Assembly: GCA_963729325.1 (NCBI GenBank) | Contig: CAVSNS010000053.1 | Coordinates: 189,848-253,847 of the forward strand | Length of the DNA: 64,000 nucleotides | From: JABCYV01 sp963729325 | GTDB lineage: Bacteria; Acidobacteriota; Terriglobia; Terriglobales; Acidobacteriaceae | Direction: 5' to 3' | Shown: positions 7,838 through 14,373 of the stretch, piece by piece | Numbering within the stretch: position 1 is the first letter of the stretch | Layout: each line of letters starts with the position of its first letter | Translations under genes and position numbers: made by a program | Notes under the pieces: generated by a model | Databases searched by the model: none | Told to the model about the DNA's origin: nothing | The model's input: only the letters and a program-made list of their open reading frames with translations

Positions 7838-8795
7838 ATGCAGATTCATCAACTCCGATATTTTTGTGCCGTGGCGAAGGAGGGTAGCTTTACTCGCGCG
7901 GCGGAGCACGAACATGTTGCGCAACCGTCCCTCTCGCAGCAGGTGCGTAAGCTGGAAGACGAATTGGGGGCGCAGGTTGTTTGACCGGCTGGGGCGAACC
8001 GTGCGGCTGACCTCGTTTGGCCAGATCTTCATGCAGCGCGCGGAGGCCATTCTGCGAGAGGTGAGCGATGCCAAGCGCGAGATGGAAGAAATGGCCGGCA
8101 ACGACCGGGGTAGGATCGCGGTCGGTGCGATCCCTACCGTTGCGCCTTATTTCCTGCCGGAGCGGCTGGCTAGTTTCGCTTTGAAGTTTCCTGGAGTTCG
8201 AGTCAGCGTAGTGGAAGAGATCACTCCGGTGCTACTCGAGCGCCTGCAGGAAGCTGCCATCGACATGGCGGTGCTTGCTCTGCCGGTGCCGGGAGAGCAG
8301 TTTTTGTGTGAGGAACTGTTGCGGGAGCCGCTTTATCTTGTGGTGCCGCGGCACCACCGGCTGGCGTCGAAGTCAGCGGTTCATCTTAAGGAGATTGAAG
8401 GCGATGCCTTCTTGTTGCTCAAGGAGGGACATTGCTTTCGTGAGAACACGCTGGCAGCGTGCGGCCGGGCGCGACTGGAGCCGAACGTAGTCTTTGAAAG
8501 CGGGCAGTTTGCCACGATATTGGCAATGGTGGCCGCCAATACCGGCGTCTCGGTGGTGCCGCAGATGGCACTCGAAAAACGGGAGGGATGTCGTTTTATT
8601 CCAATCGCCGACGAGGGAGCATACCGGCGAGTGGGTGTAGTGCAACTGAAACAGCACTTCTGTGGCCGCGCGCAACAGGCCTTCCTGCAGCACTTGCAGA
8701 AAAGCGCGACGCAAGCTTCGACGCCTAAGCTACGGCCGCCTGCTCCGCAGCGGTTAGCGAGTCAAAGAACCGAAAGAATTGTTCGACGCGGGTAA
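7838..8795 (+). CDS. oxyR: OxyR-type LysR regulator of the peroxide response (one frame break)
   Basis: Reads MQIHQLRYFCAVAKEGSFTR with the LysR winged helix (QPSLSQQVRKLEDELG), then stops unless one G is removed from GGGGG near 7972, which gives ELGRRLFDRLGRTVRLT and a protein open to 8795. After that correction the redox pair in KEGHCFRENTLAACG falls at residues 199 and 208, the same numbers and spacing as in E. coli OxyR. It senses hydrogen peroxide by disulfide formation. It is divergent from the Dps-like gene and lies near a peroxiredoxin. The C-terminal 30 residues overlap the convergent STAS gene and may be unreliable. Confidence 0.87.
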
Positions 8796-9075
8796 CGGCC
8801 AGCGCCTGATGAATCCGCTCACTGACCCCGACCAGGAAAAGGTTGCGGCCCGCCTTCGTATGGGTAATATAGGCACCGACCAGGGCACCGATCCCAGCCG
8901 AGTCCACGAAGGGGACTTTCGAGAAATCAACAATGAGTGTCTTCGAAGTGTCGGCCCTGACCTTGGACTGAAATTCGAACAGCGTGGCGAGAACGAGAGG
9001 ACCGTTTAGGGACAGGATGCGCTGTCCATCCTGAGAACCGGCGACGTCTTCGATGACCAGGGACTGTTGTAGCAT
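8725..9075 (-). CDS. STAS-domain anti-sigma factor antagonist
   Basis: 116 residues, SpoIIAA-like: LNGPLVLATLFEFQSKV, then LIVDFSKVPFVDSAGIGALVGAY, where the serine of DSAGIG is the usual phosphorylation site. Such proteins bind anti-sigma factors when unphosphorylated. It is convergent with oxyR, overlapping its 3' end by about 70 bp, and divergent from the peroxiredoxin. No cognate anti-sigma kinase is nearby. Confidence 0.85.
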   Translation of the reverse strand: MLQQSLVIEDVAGSQDGQRILSLNGPLVLATLFEFQSKVRADTSKTLIVDFSKVPFVDSAGIGALVGAYITHTKAGRNLFLVGVSERIHQALAVTRVEQFFRFFDSLTAAEQAAVA

Positions 9076-9217
9076 GGCGTGATATTAAGACTCGAGGCAC
9101 CCGGCAATTGTTAACGCCGTGTTAATTTTGTGACGTCTGACCGAATCCGCGGCCAACGTGGGCAAAATCTATAAATCGGATTGTAGCAATCAAAGGGGTA
9201 CGACGCGGGAGCGAACC

Positions 9218-9706
9218 ATGGCATTGAAAGCGGGCGATACGGCGCCGGATTTCGAGCTGCTGGCAGTAGAGGGTGAGCGGCAGTTCAAAGTCAGGCTGAG
9301 CGATTTCCGGGGGAAGAAGCTTGTGGTGGTAACTTTCCATCCTCTGGACTGGACTCCAACTTGAGCGGCGCAGTTGCCGGCGTTCGACTCGGACCGCGAG
9401 AAGTTCGCTGCGCTCGATGCCCAGGTCTTGGACATAAGCACTGATTCGATCCTCAGCCATATCGCGTGGCAGAAAAAGGAAATCGGGACGATGCACTTGC
9501 CGATGTGCTCGGATTTCTATCCGCATGGAGAGGTAACCCGGGCATTCGGCGTCTTACGCGAGGGACCGCCTGTTCCGGGTATCTGCGAACGGGCGGTGTT
9601 CATCGTCGATAAAGGCGGAATGATTAGGTTCGCCAAAGTATATCCGCTAGACCAGACGCCGAATAACCGGGAGTTGCTGGAGGCGTTGGGGAAGATCAGT
9701 GCTTAG
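9218..9706 (+). CDS. Peroxiredoxin (AhpC/TSA family) with in-frame TGA at the peroxidatic position: candidate selenoprotein
   Basis: 162 residues from the ATG at 9218. The frame is open on both sides of a TGA at 9362-9364 (residue 49). The text reads HPLDWTPT-TGA-AAQLPAF, while the family signature is P-x3-T-x2-C with that cysteine attacking peroxide. So TGA exactly replaces the catalytic Cys codon, and the same frame continues to a normal end (AFGVLREGPPVPGICERAVF, LLEALGKIS). Selenocysteine-containing peroxiredoxins are an established family, so decoding as Sec is plausible. A point change or sequence error is the alternative. It lies in the OxyR/Dps block. selA/B/C/D are not in this window and no SECIS was obvious by eye. 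Confidence 0.8.
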
Positions 9707-9819
9707 GGACTCAGTGGTTGGTGACTAGTGGTTAGTGAAATGTGCTCGGGAATTGAGAAATTGACGGCATTTTTGACCTTCAGGCCTTCTGCTGCGTTCA
9801 GGTGCGACCGACAGTACGG

Positions 9820-10065
9820 TCACGAAGCCTCGGTCTTGCGCCAGGTGCGAAGGTTGACGCCGTAAAGCACGATACAGAAAAGATTCGCGGGAACGAAGCC
9901 CAATTGCGCAGTCTTTACGCCGATGATGCAAATGATTGCGCTGTTCACTGCCGCCAGAGCCCAGCCTTGCCAGCATCTTCTTCCTACTAGAAGAGTCGAG
10001 AAAATCGTAAGCATGCAGGATAAATAGTCGAGTCGCAACACGAGCGAGAGCACCTCAGTTTTCAT
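9820..10065 (-). CDS. Small hydrophobic membrane protein of unknown function
   Basis: 81 residues with two or three membrane helices (YLSCMLTIFSTLLVG, ALAAVNSAIICIIGV, LGFVPANLFCIVLYGV) and a basic tail. Its length and the pattern of a WxGW followed by N are reminiscent of half of a PnuC-like transporter, but this is weak. No clear ribosome-binding site. It is alone between the peroxiredoxin and the copper block. Confidence 0.55.
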   Translation of the reverse strand: MKTEVLSLVLRLDYLSCMLTIFSTLLVGRRCWQGWALAAVNSAIICIIGVKTAQLGFVPANLFCIVLYGVNLRTWRKTEAS

Positions 10066-10135
10066 ATCGACTATTTTGTCGCACAGTTGCGGCAGTGTCT
10101 GCGATGGGCTGGGTGAAAACGTAACCTTGGTAACT

Positions 10136-10486
10136 TCAACGGGGAGGCGGGTTCGAATGCGGAGTGACTTTCACATTCTCCAGCCAATACTCACCCGGAT
10201 GGACAATGAGGTCGGCGCTGATCGAGTCGCCTGGCGATAGCTGTTCCAGCACGCTTTCGGGCTCCACTTTATAGGGCATGGTCATTGCTTCCATGAATCC
10301 GGGAATTGCCTCGGCGTCAACATTGACCATGTGAGATTGCTTGTCCACGGAGACGACCTTGCCCTTTACCGAGTAGCGCTTGGAGCTGCTATCGCTGGCT
10401 TTTTTGGATGGGCCGCAAGCAGACAGGACGAGGGTTACTGTCAATGCCAGCGTAACCGATGTCATATTTTGGAATACGACTTTCAT
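10136..10486 (-). CDS. CusF/CopC-associated type copper-binding lipoprotein
   Basis: 116 residues from the ATG at 10486, preceded by AAGGAGG. A lipobox ends a signal peptide (TVTLVLSACGPS). The mature part is the OB-fold copper-binding family: YSVKGKVVSVDKQSHMVNVD, then IPGFMEAMTMPYKV, whose Met-rich AMTMPY is the typical Cu(I) site of CusF-like domains, then LSPGDSISADLIV. It probably sits in the outer or inner membrane facing the periplasm and buffers or hands over copper. It is 64 bp downstream of the TonB receptor on the same strand, likely one operon. Confidence 0.85.
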   Translation of the reverse strand: MKVVFQNMTSVTLALTVTLVLSACGPSKKASDSSSKRYSVKGKVVSVDKQSHMVNVDAEAIPGFMEAMTMPYKVEPESVLEQLSPGDSISADLIVHPGEYWLENVKVTPHSNPPPR

Positions 10487-10550
10487 AGTTATTTCCTCCT
10501 TATCATATCTTGTAGCTGGGCATTCCCAGCGGCACTCTCCGCCACGGCAG

Positions 10551-12329
10551 CTAGTAGTGAAAGCGGTAGCGAAGTTCAACGTAGATCTCGCGCGGATTGT
10601 TCCAGTGAAATCCGCCGAAGGTCAGGCTGTTGTCGAGCAACAGATGACGGTTGGCCACATTTAGGGCATTCACCGACGCGGAGATGCGCTCGCCGAAGTC
10701 TTTGCCGAGTGTCAGATCGAAGGTCGTGTGTTGGGGCAGATGGGCTGGGCCACCGCTATCGGTAAAGCCGCTGCCGTAGTAGACATTCGTAGAGGCGAAG
10801 CTGCGCCAAGGAAGGCTGACGTCTCCACCTACGTTTAGAGTGTTGCGCTGGTCGTGGTCAAGCAGGAAGAGCGGGGTGGGCGGAGCGAAATTGGTGAGGC
10901 CTCCGGTAATGGGCAGGGCGCCTTCCGCGATCTGGTTGGAATAGGCGAGGTGAATTTGACCGCGGTGGGCGATGCGAGGCGAGCGCAGCGTGAGTTCCCA
11001 TCCGCGAATGGCGGCGCGGGCGATGGTGATGGGGAAGAAGAGATTGGATTCGCCGATGTTGTTGTGGTCGAAGAAATTTGTGGCGTTGGTTTTGAAGGTG
11101 TCGGCGTCGAGCGTCCATCCGTGAAAGGGGATGGTCACGCCGAATTGACGCTCCTCGTCGCGTTCGCCGTTGAGCCGGATGAATCCACAATTATTGGCGT
11201 TGCACAACTGAAGCAGCGGACCAGAAACGGTAATGAGCGGCGGGGCCTGATAGTAATGGCCGTAGAAGGCGCGGAAAGTCCAGTTCAGATGGGGCACAGT
11301 GAGGGCCGCCCCGAAGCGTGGGCTGATGGCGGTTTCTGTAACGCCACCGGAGAAACGCGTGGGCCGCATGCCGGCCATTAACGTCAGCCAGGGCGTCACC
11401 TGGAATTTGTCGTTGAGGAAGAAAGCTACCAAGTTGCCGGAAGGATGCTCGGTGTCCGCGACGGGCGAGCTGCTGCCGTCGTTGAAGGTCACGCCAAAGA
11501 ACTCATTGTCCCGTTGATAAAAACTGTACAAACCAACCTGCAAGTTATTTTTCGCCACATTCGCGCTGAAACTTGCTTGCCCGCCGCCATAGGTTGATCC
11601 GCGATGTTGGGTGGTGACGGTGGGAGTGTCATTGGGCGAGCTGTCGTAGTTGGCGCGGTTGTAGTGATAGAAAGGCGAAATGGTTAGCAGGAGGCTCGAG
11701 TTGAAAGTGTGGACCCAGGAAAAGTTCACGATGGCATCGGACTCATGGTCGCCGTCGCGAAGGCCAGAGCTATTGAATTGCTGGTTCTCAGGATCGTTCG
11801 GGTTGGGATCGTAGGGGATTTGATAGTAGTCCTTGCGCAGGGAGGTTATCAGCCGCAATTGGTTGGAGGGATCGACGTTGAAGATGATTGAGCCGAACCC
11901 TCCATATCCATTGGCGGCGTCGTGAACAATCTCGGGAACCGGTGTCTGGATGCCGAGATTGCTGCGGTTCCCATTCACACTGGCGTAATAGGCGAATCGT
12001 TCGGTATGGCTGCCAAAGTTGAGCTGATCGTTGGTCTGGTAGAAATTGCCTGCGCTAAGAACCAGTTCTCCTTGATTGTTGCGTTCAAAACCGGTACGAG
12101 GGACGACGTTAAAGACTCCGTAAGTCCGGTCACCGAACTCTGCGCTATAACTTCCACGATTCGCTTCCATGTAGTCAATATCTTTGGGATCGAATTGCGG
12201 CCCAAGGTTCGAGGCGATATTGGTGTTGGGCACAGGAACGCCATCGATCAGCCAACTGGTCTGATGTCCGCCGCGAATGTGGAGCTGATCGTGCGTGACA
12301 TAGGCTCCGGGAACGTAATTGGTAATCAT
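10551..12329 (-). CDS. TonB-dependent outer-membrane receptor, plug and barrel
   Basis: About 590 residues: plug domain (LHIRGGHQTSWLIDGVPVPN, YMEANRGSYSAEFGDRTYG, FNVVPRTGFE) then a beta-barrel ending in YVELRYRFHY with a terminal aromatic, as required for outer-membrane insertion. It continues the N-terminal piece at 12340-12822 after a single-base shift near 12350 (RTPGAARANSLAMITNYVPG when joined). Linked to a copper-binding lipoprotein and a Cys-rich secreted protein, so copper or a copper chelate is the likeliest substrate; this is inferred from context only. Confidence 0.85.
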   Translation of the reverse strand: MITNYVPGAYVTHDQLHIRGGHQTSWLIDGVPVPNTNIASNLGPQFDPKDIDYMEANRGSYSAEFGDRTYGVFNVVPRTGFERNNQGELVLSAGNFYQTNDQLNFGSHTERFAYYASVNGNRSNLGIQTPVPEIVHDAANGYGGFGSIIFNVDPSNQLRLITSLRKDYYQIPYDPNPNDPENQQFNSSGLRDGDHESDAIVNFSWVHTFNSSLLLTISPFYHYNRANYDSSPNDTPTVTTQHRGSTYGGGQASFSANVAKNNLQVGLYSFYQRDNEFFGVTFNDGSSSPVADTEHPSGNLVAFFLNDKFQVTPWLTLMAGMRPTRFSGGVTETAISPRFGAALTVPHLNWTFRAFYGHYYQAPPLITVSGPLLQLCNANNCGFIRLNGERDEERQFGVTIPFHGWTLDADTFKTNATNFFDHNNIGESNLFFPITIARAAIRGWELTLRSPRIAHRGQIHLAYSNQIAEGALPITGGLTNFAPPTPLFLLDHDQRNTLNVGGDVSLPWRSFASTNVYYGSGFTDSGGPAHLPQHTTFDLTLGKDFGERISASVNALNVANRHLLLDNSLTFGGFHWNNPREIYVELRYRFHY

Positions 12330-12339
12330 GGCAAGACTA

Positions 12340-12822
12340 TTAGCTGCGCGCCGCTCCGGGAGTGCGCTCGATGTCGGTGCGGCTCACGAGCGTGGTGGGG
12401 GTGGCTGAATCGGTCGGGGCAAGCACGGGCGCGGCTGACACATTTACGGTTTCCTTCGCCCCCGCAAGGCGGAGTTGAAAATGCATTACCGGCTCCGTAC
12501 CAGAATTGACGACTACGTTTTGCGCAACTTGAGTAAAACCAGGGTCGGCGACGGTGACGGAATACTCGCCGATGGGAACTGCATTGAATTCAAACGCGCC
12601 GTCCGCGTTGGTGGTGCTGGTGGCAGACCAATCAGACGATTTCGCCCGTAGCATCACCATCGCACCTTGAACCGGGCGATGCTGCGGATCATGGACGATT
12701 CCACGGACCGAGCCGAAGATAGAGGCGAAGACGGTAGCGGCCAGCAGGAGCAGGCCGCCAAGAAGTGGAACGCGGACCGAAGCGCATAAGTTCTCCAATA
12801 GGTTGGTAGGCCGGCACCTCAA
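12340..12822 (-). CDS. N-terminal part of the TonB receptor: signal peptide and carboxypeptidase-regulatory domain
   Basis: Signal-like helix (VPLLGGLLLLAATVFASIFG) followed by a CarboxypepD_reg-like beta-sandwich (GSVRGIVHDPQHRPVQGAMV, TTNADGAFEFNAVPIGEYSV) and the start of the plug (TPTTLVSRTDIERTPGAAR). This arrangement is common for Acidobacteriota and Bacteroidota receptors. The frame then breaks and continues in the preceding entry. The start codon is uncertain: the outermost candidate (TTG at 12822) lies at the edge of a dispersed repeat, and an internal TTG may be used. Confidence 0.8.
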   Translation of the reverse strand: MRCRPTNLLENLCASVRVPLLGGLLLLAATVFASIFGSVRGIVHDPQHRPVQGAMVMLRAKSSDWSATSTTNADGAFEFNAVPIGEYSVTVADPGFTQVAQNVVVNSGTEPVMHFQLRLAGAKETVNVSAAPVLAPTDSATPTTLVSRTDIERTPGAARS

Positions 12823-12890
12823 GGGCTAAAGCCCTCGTGTAGCTGGCTGTTCACCTCAGCGCTGAAGCGCTGCGCCACTCAAAAGCTTGC
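12809..12890. repeat. Dispersed repeat upstream of the TonB receptor
   Basis: Reads GGCACCTCAAGGGCTAAAGCC and, 30 bases on, CAGCGCTGAAGCGCTGCGCC. Both blocks are shared with the repeat inside the kinase linker at 2773-2850. The second block is palindromic (AGCGCT-GA-AGCGCT). Confidence 0.65.
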
Positions 12891-12965
12891 TCAGCTACGC
12901 TGCCGTCCAGGTGCGGGCGGCTGCTCCACACATTCGGGCGGTGGAATCAGGTTTCTGCAAAGCGA

Positions 12966-13319
12966 TCAGGTGATGGAGAACTGCGGCGGGGCGCGGACGG
13001 AATCCGAGCGATTGCCGCTGATCGTCCGATGAATCAGGCGGAGTTCGGATGGCAAGGGCACTGAGGCGGGAGTAACACGGGCATTCGCCAGGGGCGCGAA
13101 ATGCGCCCACAGCGAAACCGTCAAGGGACGGCAACAATCGTGGCGGCAGCAGTCGGGGCGAGATTGAATCTCAGGGTCATGCTGGCCGTCGCGCATAGGC
13201 TTGCGCAGGCAGCAGGCGTGGGGTTCCGGGGTGGAGATCGCCAGGGCCACTGGAGCGAACGCGCTCACCAGCAGCAGGATCAGTAATAATCTGGCGGTCA
13301 AACGATGCACCGGGTTCAC
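12966..13319 (-). CDS. Secreted Cys/His-rich small protein, probably metal-binding
   Basis: 117 residues: signal peptide (LLLILLLVSAFAPVALA) and then a cluster of paired cysteines, HACCLRKP and PDCCRHDCCRP, within 30 residues, followed by a low-complexity tail ending PPQFSIT. No known domain is recognised with certainty. It is the first gene upstream of the TonB receptor on the same strand, so a role in metal (copper) capture or sensing is suggested by context. Confidence 0.6.
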   Translation of the reverse strand: MNPVHRLTARLLLILLLVSAFAPVALAISTPEPHACCLRKPMRDGQHDPEIQSRPDCCRHDCCRPLTVSLWAHFAPLANARVTPASVPLPSELRLIHRTISGNRSDSVRAPPQFSIT

Positions 13320-13673
13320 GTCCTTCTTAGACGTCGTCGCTAGAAATCGGTTTACCGAGCGAGGGAAGGTTCCCTTTGCTTGTCCATCGCAGAAACAGTG
13401 TACAAGGGTCGCTTGGGGTGCAGCGTCACAAAATTGTCAAAGCTTGTACGGCTAGAGCGGGCAGGAGCGCGGCTGGGCACCTCACTTCACGCGGGAACCT
13501 AGTAAAGCGAGGCAGTGCACGCCAGTTCCCTCGCCCCGCTGGTGAGAGCGCAGGGGCGTCGGGATGACCTCCTTGTGGTTAGTGAATTGGGCGGGTTCGA
13601 ATGCATTTTTTAATACACCGCCTGAACCTGCACGGCTAGAAAAATGACTGCCGTTTGAGGCAGGATAGCGACG
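13320..13673. other. Intergenic region between the copper block and DUF486 gene
   Basis: Should contain divergent promoters; no clear operator or riboswitch was recognised. GAGGGAAGGTTCCCTTTG near 13360 is a short palindrome. Small frames here overlap each other and look like noise. Confidence 0.35.
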
Positions 13674-14003
13674 ATGACCACGATCGTCCTGCTCACCATC
13701 TCCAACATTTTTATGACTTTTGCCTGGTATGGTCACTTGAAGTACCGCCAAGCGCCGTTGTTCAAAATCATCGTCATTAGCTGGGGCATCGCCTTTTTCG
13801 AGTATTGTTTTCAGGTTCCGGCAAACCGGATTGGATCTTACGAGTTCACCGCGGCGCAGCTCAAGACCATCCAGGAGGTAATTACACTTACGGTTTTCTC
13901 CGTGTTCTCGGTCTTTTATCTGGAAGAGCAAATCAAGTGGAACTATGTCGTGGGATTTGCCCTGATCGTGGTGGCGGTTTTTGTGATTTTCAGGAAATGG
14001 TGA
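13674..14003 (+). CDS. DUF486 (DMT-superfamily-like) membrane protein
   Basis: 109 residues with four membrane helices (IVLLTISNIFMTFAWYGHL, IIVISWGIAFFEYCFQVPAN, ITLTVFSVFSVFYLEE, YVVGFALIVVAVFVIF). The segments WYGHLKY, WGIAFFEYCFQVPANR and KTIQEVITL are hallmarks of DUF486, small proteins related to EamA/SMR transporters. The substrate is unknown. It is a single gene ahead of the EF-G paralogue. Confidence 0.88.
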   Translation: MTTIVLLTISNIFMTFAWYGHLKYRQAPLFKIIVISWGIAFFEYCFQVPANRIGSYEFTAAQLKTIQEVITLTVFSVFSVFYLEEQIKWNYVVGFALIVVAVFVIFRKW

Positions 14004-14025
14004 AAGGCCGGCCTCAGCCGACACT

Positions 14026-14170
14026 GGGTATTGGTGCAGTTTGATAAGGAAGCGAGCCAAGCGTGCGATATTGCGTCGCAAAGAACGCGACGATTCGCAC
14101 GGCTCGCCCAGATCCTTCGCGGCGCAAAGAGCGCTTGCTCCAGAATGACAAATCAACTGCACCACTACCC
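14026..14170. mobile_element. MITE-like element with 19-bp terminal inverted repeats
   Basis: Left end GGGTATTGGTGCAGTTTGAT (14026-14045) and right end ATCAACTGCACCACTACCC (14152-14170) are inverted copies with one mismatch and one extra T. No gene between them. The interior holds GTCGC-AAAGAAC-GCGAC (14075-14091), which shares its loop with palindromes at 20.0 and 28.4 kb. Confidence 0.5.
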
Positions 14171-14373
14171 GACACTGGCACCAGTTGAGCGGCTAAATTC
14201 CGCTGTGGTAGCATCGTAAGTTTTGATAGGGCGATTGGTATTGGCTTGTAAGCCGTGCTCTTCTTGAAGTCCTATTTATGATCTCACCCATAGTCAAGAA
14301 TCCGTTGGGACTGCCGAGCCTTCGCTCGGCCGGGCAAGTGATGGTCCGTCGTGGCGATTAAAGGAGTGAACCA

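Noticed and set aside
9365..9420. bSECIS hairpin just after the peroxiredoxin TGA (CGGC-GCAGTT-GCCG)
   Set aside because: The stem is short and the loop too close to the TGA; by eye it is not convincing, so it is left as a test rather than a feature.
13482..14165. 227-codon minus-strand frame over the DUF486 gene
   Set aside because: Mirror of the membrane protein gene and of the MITE-like element; composition not protein-like.
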